Assembly: GCF_008636115.1 (NCBI RefSeq)
Contig: NZ_QLZD01000053.1
Coordinates: 1-38,446, forward strand
Source: Candidatus Tokpelaia sp.
GTDB lineage: Bacteria; Pseudomonadota; Alphaproteobacteria; Rhizobiales; Rhizobiaceae
Reading direction: 5' to 3'
DNA length: 38,446 nucleotides
The position numbers and the translations under genes are program-made. Under the pieces are notes generated by a model. The model was not told the origin of the DNA, did not search any database, and was given only the letters and a program-made list of their open reading frames with translations. The first letter of the stretch is position 1. Each line of letters starts with the position of its first letter. Shown piece by piece: positions 23,739-31,752 of the stretch.

Positions 23739-25212
23739 CAAACAGCAATATTTTTCCATTTTGACCGATATTGGCCGGTTTAAGATCGCAAAAGCGGCGG
23801 CCGATAAAGGCGAAGTCAAAATCACCCATTTTGCCATTGGGGACGGCGGCGGCCAAGAAACCAGCCCGACCCCCGGGCAAAAGGCGTTGGTGCATGAGGT
23901 TTGGCGCACACAGGTGGAAAGCGTCAATATTGACGAGAAAAACCCGGCAGCGGTGATTGTTTCGGCACTGATCCCGCGCGATGTCGGCGGTTGGTGGATA
24001 CGGGAATTCGGCATATTTGACGAGGTCGGCGATATGCTGGCGGTGGTAAAGCCGGCGCCCAATTACAAAGCCACGATTGCTGAAGGGCAGAACGAAGATA
24101 TTATTTATCAATTTCAGCTCATTATTGGCGAGAATGCCAATATTGTCGTGGTGATTGACCCGTCCAGCCAATATTTGACGCGCGAGGCGGCCGATAAAGT
24201 CTATCCGAGCCGGGAAGAAGTGAAAACCGGCTATGTTTCTAAAGATGATTTCGCCGCGGTCGGCAAAGGCTGGGTGAAACACTCGGAATTAAATGCTGCT
24301 ATAAATGGCGTGAAGGTGATGAACCAGCCCTGGCTGGCTGTGCTGGCGCTGGATTTGCAAGCACCGCCTGCAAGCCCGCATTTAGGTGATGTTTACTTAG
24401 TAGCGGCTGGCGGCACAGGTGCATGGGCCGGCAAAGACGGCCAAATTGCCGAATGGCGCGGCGATACTGATAAATGGCGGTTTACTCAACCACTCAATGG
24501 CCACGGCATCGGCCTGCCGAACGGCGATGTCTATGTCCGTTTCAACGGCAGCTATCAGCCGTTTAAATATGGGCGGCTTGATAAGGAAAACGCATGGCAG
24601 GAAGATAATAGCTTCAAAAAGAAGATTTCGGTTCTGGGAGAAGCAGTATTTGCCTCAAGCGTTTCCATGACGGCACTCGCTGCTGCCGGCACCGCCACTT
24701 TTAACGGGCCACTATTGGCAAATGGTGATGTGGCCTTTAACGGCGGCGGGACACGACTTAGCGGCAAGATTGCCGGCAATCTGCCGTTTCATCAAATTAT
24801 GGTTGCCGATCAAAACAAGCAAGGCGGCGGCGTAAAATTTGTTGATACTAACGGCAATGCGCTTTGCGAAATTTCTTACGATGTCAATCGAGGTGTGCGC
24901 ATAGGCGTTCAGGGCATTGGTGATGTTTTTTCCATTCAGAGTGACGGCAATATAAAGTCAAAATTCGGCGAACAGATTTTCGGCGCCGGTATGCTTTTAA
25001 ATAATCTAAAATCTTACATCGATCAATCCGTTGGCGATGCCTATTGGGCGGGTGACTGGAATTACAGGGGCGCGACTATAGACACCGGAGATATGGGCGG
25101 TCGCGGCACCATACAATATGTCTCGGGATCAAATGGCTATGAGCAGTTTAGGTTTACAGACTTGTTTATTAGATTGCGCAATGGCGAAGAGCGGAAAATA
25201 GGGAGAAGATAA
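23731..25212 (+). CDS. Tail fibre protein
   Basis: A 493-residue protein. Residues 1-145 are the DUF3751-type P2 gpH N-terminus (TDIGRFKIAKAAADKGEVKI, IGDGGG, GGWWIREFGIFDE) that attaches to the baseplate. Residues 195-270 resemble a DUF2793-type module (LGDVYLVAAGGTGAWAGKDG, IAEWRGDTDKW). The rest is repetitive beta shaft sequence ending in a short tip, which should set receptor choice. AAGGG precedes ATG 23731. Confidence 0.85.
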   Translation: MADKQQYFSILTDIGRFKIAKAAADKGEVKITHFAIGDGGGQETSPTPGQKALVHEVWRTQVESVNIDEKNPAAVIVSALIPRDVGGWWIREFGIFDEVGDMLAVVKPAPNYKATIAEGQNEDIIYQFQLIIGENANIVVVIDPSSQYLTREAADKVYPSREEVKTGYVSKDDFAAVGKGWVKHSELNAAINGVKVMNQPWLAVLALDLQAPPASPHLGDVYLVAAGGTGAWAGKDGQIAEWRGDTDKWRFTQPLNGHGIGLPNGDVYVRFNGSYQPFKYGRLDKENAWQEDNSFKKKISVLGEAVFASSVSMTALAAAGTATFNGPLLANGDVAFNGGGTRLSGKIAGNLPFHQIMVADQNKQGGGVKFVDTNGNALCEISYDVNRGVRIGVQGIGDVFSIQSDGNIKSKFGEQIFGAGMLLNNLKSYIDQSVGDAYWAGDWNYRGATIDTGDMGGRGTIQYVSGSNGYEQFRFTDLFIRLRNGEERKIGRR

Positions 25213-25751
25213 TGTTAAATCACGGCGTTTGGTCGGCCGAAAAAACGGCAAAAGGCTATTACAAATATTATAATAAAGAGGGGATAGAATGGTATGATTA
25301 TTTCAAAGCAGCCGGAAATCAGAGCATCTGGTATCTGGTTATCGATGATGGCAAAATTGTCCTTTGCGAGCAAAATTGGGCTTATGCCCAATGTGCTGAT
25401 TTACTAGTCATAGGGGTGGACGATATTGCGCCTTATACGGCCGGGGCCGGCGGCACTATTTACGGCTGCCGCGTGGATTTGGAAAGAGGCAAAATCCTGC
25501 CTCCCTTGCCGGCAGCATTAACGGCTATGCAAGTCCGGCTTTGGCTGTTGCAAAATGGCAAAACAGACGCCGATGTCCAGGCTGTTATAGCCAGCCTTAA
25601 AAGCCCTCTCAAAGAGCAAGCCGAGATAAAATGGCACTATGCTGCGACTTTTGACCGCGATGACCCGTTTATCGCCGATATAGCCGAAACAATGGGTTGG
25701 TCTACCGAGTGGCTGGATAATGAGTGGCAAGCCGCGGTGCAAATTATCTGA
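25212..25751 (+). CDS. Putative tail fibre assembly protein
   Basis: A 179-residue protein, starting on the last base of the fibre stop codon. The C-terminal 75 residues (MQVRLWLLQNG, ADVQAVIASL, EIKWHYAATFDRDDPFIADIAETMG) match the small helical domain common in phage tail fibre assembly proteins. The N-terminal half is not recognised and includes aromatic-rich sequence (GYYKYYNKEGIEWYDYF). It is probably a fibre chaperone or a second fibre part. Confidence 0.6.
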   Translation: MLNHGVWSAEKTAKGYYKYYNKEGIEWYDYFKAAGNQSIWYLVIDDGKIVLCEQNWAYAQCADLLVIGVDDIAPYTAGAGGTIYGCRVDLERGKILPPLPAALTAMQVRLWLLQNGKTDADVQAVIASLKSPLKEQAEIKWHYAATFDRDDPFIADIAETMGWSTEWLDNEWQAAVQII

Positions 25752-25753
25752 AA

Positions 25754-25870
25754 GTCGGCCGGGCAGGCAGTTAAAGCCTGCCAGCGGGGGCAAGCCGACA
25801 AGCAAAGCCCCGCCCGATGGTGACTAAGCTTAACCATCGCAGCCGTCAATCACCCCATCGGTGATAGCTG
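25754..25870 (+). other. Highly structured leader in front of the methyltransferase gene
   Basis: Four perfect stems lie within 117 bases: GTCGGC/GCCGAC (25754-25759 with 25794-25799), GGCAGGC/GCCTGCC inside it, CGATGGT/ACCATCG (25815-25821 with 25833-25839) and ATCACC/GGTGAT (25849-25865), the last enclosed by CAGC/GCTG. GCGGGG at 25784-25789 can also pair with CCCCGC at 25808-25813 across the first stem, giving a possible pseudoknot. CCATCG occurs twice, so CGATGG has two alternative partners. Confidence 0.55.
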
Positions 25871-25896
25871 CCGTTTTAAGCATTAGAGGTTATCAA

Positions 25897-26697
25897 ATGA
25901 TTAACGAAAATATGATTGCTGTCGCCCCGACACAGCCGCCGTCCGCATATTTTGGCGGCAAAATGCGATTGGCAAAACTTATCATCGAGCGGATTGATGC
26001 CGTGCCGCATAATGCCTATGCCGAGCCTTTTTTGGGTATGGGCGGCATTTTTCTGCGGCGCGGCAAAAAGCCCGCTAATGAAGTCGTTAATGACATAAGC
26101 GGTAATGTGGTAACGCTGTTCCGCGTCCTGCAACGGCACTATCCGTATTTTCTGGATTTCCTCAAATTTCGCCTAACCTCGCGCGCCGAATTTGAGCGTT
26201 TGCAAAAGGCAAATCCCGACACTTTGACGGATTTAGAGCGCGCAGCCCGCTTCCTTTATCTGCAACGCACGGCCTATAGCGGTAAGCCTGCCAATGCCAA
26301 TTTTGCCGTGGACAGATGCGGCCGGGCGCGTTTTAATGTTTTGCGGCTTGAAGCTGTTTTATCGGCGCTGAACGAGCGCCTGGCTGGCGTAGTGATTGAG
26401 CAACTGCCCTATGCCGACTTTATCAGCCGTTATGACCGTGAGGGCATGCTGTTTTATCTGGATCCGCCTTATCTTGGAAACGAGCAGTCATATGGTAAGG
26501 GCATATTTGCCCGGGAGGATTTTGCCATGCTGGCTGAATTGCTTGCCGGTATAAAGGGGCGGTTTATTATGTCGCTCAATGCTCATGCCGATATTTACAG
26601 GCTTTTTAGTGGCTTCCGCATTGAGACTGTAGATGTGCGCTATTCCACTGGCATTAAACATCAGGACGCCAAGGAAGTGCTGATAAGCAACGGATAG
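25897..26697 (+). CDS. Dam-type (D12 class) N6-adenine DNA methyltransferase
   Basis: A 266-residue enzyme. ATG 25897 is preceded by AGAGG. Motif I (AYFGGKMRLAKLI, residues 19-31, with AEPFLGMGGIF following) binds S-adenosylmethionine, and the catalytic motif IV is FYLDPPYLG near residues 196-204. The target site is unknown. It lies at the right end of the prophage, where Mu has mom, so it probably protects phage DNA from restriction. The leader before it is strongly structured, suggesting post-transcriptional control. Confidence 0.9.
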   Translation: MINENMIAVAPTQPPSAYFGGKMRLAKLIIERIDAVPHNAYAEPFLGMGGIFLRRGKKPANEVVNDISGNVVTLFRVLQRHYPYFLDFLKFRLTSRAEFERLQKANPDTLTDLERAARFLYLQRTAYSGKPANANFAVDRCGRARFNVLRLEAVLSALNERLAGVVIEQLPYADFISRYDREGMLFYLDPPYLGNEQSYGKGIFAREDFAMLAELLAGIKGRFIMSLNAHADIYRLFSGFRIETVDVRYSTGIKHQDAKEVLISNG

Positions 26698-26839
26698 CTT
26701 GAGCAGGCGTCAGATTGGCTGTTGCAACCGGTTATCTCTGACACCCGGCATACTATATCTAGTAGTGTGGGAATTTTGAGCGTGGCGCGTTTTTGTCAAA
26801 AGTTATCTGTTTTTTTGACAAAAATTTCAGCGCGCTACA
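26698..26839 (+). other. Putative right end of prophage 1 with a 12-bp inverted repeat
   Basis: TTTTTGTCAAAA at 26790-26801 and its exact inverse TTTTGACAAAAA at 26813-26824 are flanked by GGCGCG and GCGCGC. The sequence then ends in CTACA at 26835-26839, immediately before the broken DUF1320 gene of prophage 2. Mu-type elements end in CA and have repeated transposase sites near the end. Assigning this as the end is inference. Confidence 0.5.
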
Positions 26840-27020
26840 GTTGCACGGGAACCAGATAACGGCCCCGCAAATAGCTGTCGATCATTGCGCTGGCATCATT
26901 GAGGGCGAATTCCACCCTGGCGGAATTCACTTCTTCCGTTTCGCGATCTTCGATCTGCGACAGGCGGATAATTTCCGTGTCGCCAAAACGCGCAATCATC
27001 GCTGCCGTATTGCCATACAT
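26835..27020 (-). pseudogene. Truncated DUF1320 (Mu gp36-like) gene of prophage 2
   Basis: It encodes only the first 61 residues of a roughly 140-150 residue family (YGNTAAMIARFGDTEIIRLSQ, then DASAMIDSYLRGRYLVPV). The frame runs into a TAG two codons after position 26840, where the homology stops. The break coincides with the proposed end of prophage 1, so the gene was probably the insertion target. The rest of it would be expected at the left end of prophage 1, outside this window. Confidence 0.75.
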
Positions 27021-27132
27021 TATTGCTGCTCTCGTCCTGCCGATAAAATCAAATTCAAAGGGCCTTCAAACGCGCTGGGTGCGTTTTTATTTCATTTAGC
27101 CAGACATGCCTGCCCGGCGGCGGTAAAAACGC

Positions 27133-27471
27133 TTACGCGCCTTTATTTTCATCTCCGCCTGCCGGTTCGGCGGCAGGGGTGATCTCGCTGCCGTTTTCTG
27201 TCTCATTATCATCAGCCGAACCGCTATTTTCATTGGCTGCTTCGTCAGCCGGTTTTTGCTCCTGTTGTTCCGGCCGGCTAAAAAACTGAATAACCAGATT
27301 AGGCTCTGCTTTGAGAGAAGCTATTTGCGCCTTGCTAAAATGGCACAGCGGGTATTCTTCTGTGCCAAAATGCGCCTGGCCGGCGCGGCGAAAGCCTTCA
27401 ATTTTTGCCGTGATGCGGATAATCTGCGCTGTCTTCGCTTTGTTTTGGCTTTTTTGCGCCTGTTTGGCCAT
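27133..27471 (-). CDS. Mu gp35-like protein
   Basis: A 112-residue protein. Residues 15-65 carry the gp35 pattern (IIRITAKIEGFRRAGQAHFG, EYPLCHFSKAQIASLKAEP), and the C-terminal half is an acidic low-complexity tail. It lies between the major head gene and the DUF1320 gene, as in Mu and the FluMu prophage. The function is unknown. A 113-base gap separates it from the DUF1320 remnant; it holds only a small AAACGC/GCGTTT hairpin. Confidence 0.75.
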   Translation of the reverse strand: MAKQAQKSQNKAKTAQIIRITAKIEGFRRAGQAHFGTEEYPLCHFSKAQIASLKAEPNLVIQFFSRPEQQEQKPADEAANENSGSADDNETENGSEITPAAEPAGGDENKGA

Positions 27472-27564
27472 TTATCAATCCTCTTTGTTTTTTGGGTTGG
27501 CGGCCGCCGGCCGGCTGACAGGCCGCAGCCGCCAAAAAGTTTGCAGATGTGAGGTCTGCCCTCA

Positions 27565-28458
27565 TCAGCCCAGCAGCGGGATAACCACGATTTCGGCCGA
27601 GCCGCGCCAAATATTGGAATTCCCGCTATCAATCAGTTCGGCATTGAGCAGCTTGCGCGCTGCCCCTTCAAGCTGCGGCGGCACCAGCAATTTGGTCGGG
27701 CGGATATTGATCACCTGCCCGTTGCGCTTGCGGATTGTCGTCATCGCCGTGCGCGCTTTTGCATAAGCTTCCGGCGTTAAAGCCTCATTTGACTTATAAG
27801 CGAGCTGCCACAGCCCAAAGCCGGCATTGCAGCGCCCGTCCACGCCGTAAAGATATTCGCTCTTCATAAAGACATTATCATCTTCTTCGCTGTCTTTACT
27901 GACCAGTTTGAACGGTTTCCGCTCCTGGTAGATCATCGGCTTGATGACCTTTGTATCGTCAATCAGATACCAGCTCGGCTGTGAGCCGGCGGCGAAATTG
28001 GAAACCGAGGCTTCCTGCCCATTCTCCCCATAGCCGGGGTGATCTGTATCGAAGAAGCTTTGCCCATCATAACAGAGGGTTTTATCGCCATTTTTAAAAA
28101 GCGGGAAAATCAACTGATCAGGGAAACTGGCAGCGTCCTGTGCCAGTTGCGCCACGGCCGTTGAGAAAAAGCCTAACTGGTCATCTTCGATATTATCGCG
28201 CGACAGGCCGATAGTATTTTCAAATTTGCGGTTTTTGATTGTATAAGTGGAGGCCGACAGGCTGTTAACCGCCCTGTCACCCAGCCATTCGCGTATGCCT
28301 GGCAAATCATCAAGGCGCGGATATTCATTCGCCGCCGTGGTGCTTTTTACAGTCATGGCGATTTTTTGATAATCAGTCGGCGTTGCCTCAAACTGCTTGT
28401 TAAAAGTCGTCAGCGTAGCTGTGAAAATGCTTTTGAGGTTTGATCCGTTAATATCCAT
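27565..28458 (-). CDS. Mu gpT-like major head subunit
   Basis: A 297-residue capsid protein of the Mu gpT family, recognised by the N-terminal DINGSNLKSIFTATLTTFNKQF, by the block FENTIGLSRDNIEDDQLGF near residue 80, and by SFFDTDHPGYGENG near 135. It is clearly different from the capsid protein of prophage 1 at 8523. The reading frame is intact, with no frameshift seen. It is two bases downstream of the decoration gene in the same operon. Confidence 0.88.
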   Translation of the reverse strand: MDINGSNLKSIFTATLTTFNKQFEATPTDYQKIAMTVKSTTAANEYPRLDDLPGIREWLGDRAVNSLSASTYTIKNRKFENTIGLSRDNIEDDQLGFFSTAVAQLAQDAASFPDQLIFPLFKNGDKTLCYDGQSFFDTDHPGYGENGQEASVSNFAAGSQPSWYLIDDTKVIKPMIYQERKPFKLVSKDSEEDDNVFMKSEYLYGVDGRCNAGFGLWQLAYKSNEALTPEAYAKARTAMTTIRKRNGQVINIRPTKLLVPPQLEGAARKLLNAELIDSGNSNIWRGSAEIVVIPLLG

Positions 28459-28460
28459 TA

Positions 28461-28868
28461 TTATGCTCCAAGGTTCACGACAGCGCGGACAGCGCCGCCC
28501 TGAATAGTGGTCTGGCCGATCAGCTTGCCAATGCGCGTGCCGCCGCTGCTATCCTTGATTTTTGTGGCATCATCATCGGCGGCAAAAATATCCTTGCCGA
28601 TAGAGGCGGCAGCAAAAACCACCGGGAAGGCCCGCACATCGCGCTGCACCATTACAATAGCGCCGGCATCTGCGCCGTCCCGATTATCGACATGCTCCAC
28701 CGCAATGCCGGCAAAGCAAACCGAGCTGCTGCCAAGCGGCACGGCAAAGCCGGCGGCATTAAGGCCGACAAGCGCGCGGCCATAAATGCGCGCCCCGGCG
28801 GCAACCGGATAGCCAAAGCCGGTGCCAGGCAGAATTTGAGGGATTTCAATGTCGCGTGTGGCGGCCAT
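28461..28868 (-). CDS. Head decoration-like protein of prophage 2
   Basis: A 135-residue beta-rich protein with Gly/Ala-rich turns (GYPVAAGARIYGRALVGLNAAGFAVPLG, GIAVEHVDNRDGADAGAIVMVQRD). It has the size and place of a DUF2190-type capsid decoration protein, between protease/scaffold and major head. Its start overlaps the protease stop by one base. It is not obviously similar in sequence to the decoration protein of prophage 1. Confidence 0.65.
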   Translation of the reverse strand: MAATRDIEIPQILPGTGFGYPVAAGARIYGRALVGLNAAGFAVPLGSSSVCFAGIAVEHVDNRDGADAGAIVMVQRDVRAFPVVFAAASIGKDIFAADDDATKIKDSSGGTRIGKLIGQTTIQGGAVRAVVNLGA

Positions 28869-29977
28869 CAGAGCGTCTCCTGTGTTTTCTTGGTTTTGGC
28901 AAAATCTTCCGCCGAAACGCTCATCATTTCGGCAATTTTTTTATCATCACCTGACAGGCTGGCCGCATTTTGCGGCTGGTGCCCGGCAAGCCCACCGGCA
29001 TTGATACTGGTGAGGGCGTGGATTTCCTTTTCAACAGCGGCAGCATCTGCCATATGGCGGGCAATATAATGCTCTTTCAGCGCCGGCACGATTTTGCCTT
29101 CCTTAAGGGCGGCATTGACAAACAGCTCGGCCTTTTCCTGTTTTTGCGCCTTGGTGAGGGCGGTGAGCTGACTGTTCAATTCAGCCACCGTCTTCTCCAG
29201 CCCGGTTTTGCCGGCAGAGGCTGTCTGGGCGGCGGCCAGCTTTTCGGTTAAGGCGGCTATTGCTGCCTTTTCATCAGCCGCTTCACCCAGCCCGGCCAGT
29301 TTTTGCAGGCTGCTCAAAAGCTCTTTATGCACCGTTTGAGCGGCGTTCAAAGCCTTGATAGCAGCCAGCGCTTTGTCAGCGCCGCTATCTTCCGAAAGGC
29401 CCAAAGCGGCCATAAGCTCCTTATTCATCTGTCTGCTCCTTGCACGAAAAGATTGTAACTGCGTGAGTGCCGGATTGTTAGTCAGCGCCGCACGATCAAT
29501 AGCGACAACGCGCGATAGCGGCTGCTCCACGGTGCCTTCTGGCAAGCACCTGATTACCGGCGAGATAAAGCCATATGCTTTATCTGCCAGCAGCTCTTTG
29601 CCGGCATTTGTCCATTCTACCCGCCCCCAAATGCCGCTATCGCGCGCTTCAAGAGCAATAATCCAGCCATAAGCGCGGCCGTCACCACAAAAAGGGGAGG
29701 AATCAATGCCGTGGTCTAAATCAATAGGGAGTTTTTTATTGGTCAGGCCGGTAAAAGACGCCAGAATAGCAGCCGTATCGCACTGAAACGGGCCACGCCC
29801 ATCTATAGCAGTAAAAATACCGGCCGGTACCAGATGTATCCAATCAGCGGCACCCGCGCCTGATTGGTCAAGGCTCATAAGCGTGATTATTTGGCTTGGC
29901 TGCGGCATTGGCGAAAACTCCATTGCCGCATAATAGCAGGGGGCAATGGCGCTCCCTATCCGCGCCGCCGCGCGCAT
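28868..29977 (-). CDS. Prohead protease/scaffold (Mu gpI-like) of prophage 2
   Basis: Up to 369 residues. The first half has Mu gpI protease features (WIHLVPAGIFTAIDGRGPF, LPIDLDHGID, AYGWIIALEARDSGIWGRVEWT), and the second half is a scaffold-like coiled coil beginning near MNKELMAALGLSED. The true start is uncertain. ATG 29977 has no ribosome-binding site, whereas ATG 29908 has GGAG nine bases upstream and gives a more usual N-terminus. An internal ATG near MNKELM could start a scaffold-only product. Confidence 0.82.
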   Translation of the reverse strand: MRAAARIGSAIAPCYYAAMEFSPMPQPSQIITLMSLDQSGAGAADWIHLVPAGIFTAIDGRGPFQCDTAAILASFTGLTNKKLPIDLDHGIDSSPFCGDGRAYGWIIALEARDSGIWGRVEWTNAGKELLADKAYGFISPVIRCLPEGTVEQPLSRVVAIDRAALTNNPALTQLQSFRARSRQMNKELMAALGLSEDSGADKALAAIKALNAAQTVHKELLSSLQKLAGLGEAADEKAAIAALTEKLAAAQTASAGKTGLEKTVAELNSQLTALTKAQKQEKAELFVNAALKEGKIVPALKEHYIARHMADAAAVEKEIHALTSINAGGLAGHQPQNAASLSGDDKKIAEMMSVSAEDFAKTKKTQETL

Positions 29978-29998
29978 AAAGCCGGATTTTTCGCTTAT

Positions 29999-30496
29999 TT
30001 AAGAGGAAGAAAGCAGCCTTTGCAGACGGGTAAAGATGATATTAGCCATCATTTCTCTATCGTCTTCTTCGACTGTCAAAAACGGCCGGGCAGGCATAGT
30101 GGTAACCGATTGGCTCGTGTAAGTGCGGTCATCGCGCAGATCGTGCCAACTATGTTGCTTTTTAATCGTGCCGCCCAGTTGATGGATAGCAGCGTAAACG
30201 CGATTCGTGCCAATGTAAACATAGCCATTGCCGGGGGCAGAGGTCAGACTGGATCGCAGCATACCGCTTTCCACCATCATGCGGGCATTGCGCTTTTGTG
30301 CCCTATAAGCAGGGTTAAGCGGCGCCCAGCGGCTCTCCAGCACCCCGGTTTTAAGCCTTTTTTGGATATTGCCGGTCAGGCCGACACCAATAATACGCAT
30401 AATTGGCGTTGTGTCGCCCAGCGCGCGCTGCAACCTCTGGAAATCCGCCAGCAGCCGTTTATCATCAACATTAACTTTTATGCTCACGCCGGCCAT
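29999..30496 (-). CDS. Virion morphogenesis protein (gpG-like) of prophage 2
   Basis: A 165-residue protein. The family blocks are RWAPLNPAYRAQK, GMLRSSLTSA, VYAAIHQLGGTIKK and ARPFLTVEEDD. The counterpart in prophage 1 is at 6034-6564. Its start overlaps the end of a 32-residue ORF by 13 bases, which suggests coupled translation. Confidence 0.83.
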   Translation of the reverse strand: MAGVSIKVNVDDKRLLADFQRLQRALGDTTPIMRIIGVGLTGNIQKRLKTGVLESRWAPLNPAYRAQKRNARMMVESGMLRSSLTSAPGNGYVYIGTNRVYAAIHQLGGTIKKQHSWHDLRDDRTYTSQSVTTMPARPFLTVEEDDREMMANIIFTRLQRLLSSS

Positions 30497-30582
30497 TTGA
30501 CTTTTTCCTTATGTGCACTTATATTATCGAAGCGCGGCGAGCCAAACGGATAACCATTGCTCTTGCGATGTGGGGTGTGCAT
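30484..30582 (-). CDS. Tiny 32-residue protein between the F and G genes
   Basis: A short ORF beginning MHTPHRKSNGYPFGSPRF, starting at ATG 30582 with a strong GGGAGG six bases upstream, 19 bases after the MuF stop. It overlaps gpG by 13 bases. The peptide is basic and not hydrophobic. The ribosome-binding site is better than that of most genes here, so it is probably translated. It might only couple translation of gpG, or might be a product related to the MuF C-terminal domain. It is unrecognised. Confidence 0.5.
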   Translation of the reverse strand: MHTPHRKSNGYPFGSPRFDNISAHKEKVKWPA

Positions 30583-30601
30583 AGCCGACCTCCCCGCCGC
30601 G

Positions 30602-31747
30602 TTATTTCCTTTTTTTTACAATATTCCTGCCGCGTCTTTCTAGCTGGCGGCGTTTTGAGCCGTGCGTGTAATGCACGGTTGTTGTATATATTTCTCCCTT
30701 ACTTGTTTTTTTGAACCCTATTTGCCACATTTTCCCGTCATATTCGACGAGAGCGCTTACCCGCTTTTGGTCGTCAATGTAAAAATCCCCTTCAGAAACT
30801 GCATATTCCACTATTTCCGAATAGGCTTTCGGCGTTGCTTCCGGGTGATAGCTATGCCGCTGTATTGTATCGGCCGAGAGCCTGATTTCCGTTCTGGTCG
30901 GCACGGCAAAGGCATCGGCCAGCTCGGCCGGGGCAATGGCGGCAGGAATATGGGTGTGCGGGTTTGAAAGCGCCCCGCGCATGGCTGCCCCGGCAAAGCG
31001 CTCTATCACCCCCGGAGCCGCCGCCACTGTTTCATCGCCCGGCGCAGTGCGAGAGAGCCAGGCTTTGCCAGCATTATATTCGAAACCCGGATCAATGCCT
31101 TCCGGCACTTCTACAATTTTGCCGCCCGCTTTTTTGGGCACATAATTGAGGCTGGGCGCTTTATCCCATGTTTTTTTGCCGGCGCGGGCCAAGCCGTCCA
31201 TAGATACCGGCGTCACAAAGCAGCCGCAGCGCCAGCCATTGGGCGGGTAATTACTGTCCCAGAAGGGATCATCGGCTTTAAGCTGCAAGCCGTCCCAAGC
31301 CAAATGGTTGAGGCGTGGGTGCAGGCTGCCCGAGTGGTGATATTGCCAGCCGGGGAAATAATCCAGCACATCAGGATCGGTGAGCTGGGCATAGCGGCCG
31401 GCGGCATAGGCGGTGCGCAAATTCGTGTCGTAAATGATCTCCTGCCGCCAGGCGCGGCCGGCTTTGCTGCCTTCGCCTGTCCAGCCGCTCCAGCCGTTTT
31501 TGGCGACAATGGCATCAAAATCCTTGCGGAATTCTGATAATGTCGTGCCTTTTTCAAGCGCTTTTAAAATTGCTGTTTGGAAATCCGCCACCAGCGCATC
31601 TGTCGCCGCGCCCGCTACCATAAAGGTGCGGCTATGCACTTGGGCATAGACATCTGTCCAAGTTTTGGTGGTAACCTTGGCTTTTTCTCTGAAGAAGCGG
31701 ATTGCCTGTTCAAAGGGTAAATCAAGGGCGGAAACAGTGTCGGTCAT
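30602..31747 (-). CDS. MuF head morphogenesis protein with a second type of C-terminal nuclease-like domain
   Basis: A 381-residue minor head protein. Residues 1-200 are the MuF domain, with SNYPPNGWRCGCFVTPVSMDG near residue 165-185, aligned with the prophage 1 protein. Residues 280-381 are a different domain (EIRLSADTIQRHSYHPEATPKAY, GDFYIDDQKR, YTTTVHYTHGSKRRQLERRG) that resembles another class of barnase/EndoU/RelE-like phage nuclease domains with a His near the end. The fold and toxic activity are inferred. Confidence 0.83.
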   Translation of the reverse strand: MTDTVSALDLPFEQAIRFFREKAKVTTKTWTDVYAQVHSRTFMVAGAATDALVADFQTAILKALEKGTTLSEFRKDFDAIVAKNGWSGWTGEGSKAGRAWRQEIIYDTNLRTAYAAGRYAQLTDPDVLDYFPGWQYHHSGSLHPRLNHLAWDGLQLKADDPFWDSNYPPNGWRCGCFVTPVSMDGLARAGKKTWDKAPSLNYVPKKAGGKIVEVPEGIDPGFEYNAGKAWLSRTAPGDETVAAAPGVIERFAGAAMRGALSNPHTHIPAAIAPAELADAFAVPTRTEIRLSADTIQRHSYHPEATPKAYSEIVEYAVSEGDFYIDDQKRVSALVEYDGKMWQIGFKKTSKGEIYTTTVHYTHGSKRRQLERRGRNIVKKRK

Positions 31748-31752
31748 TGCGG

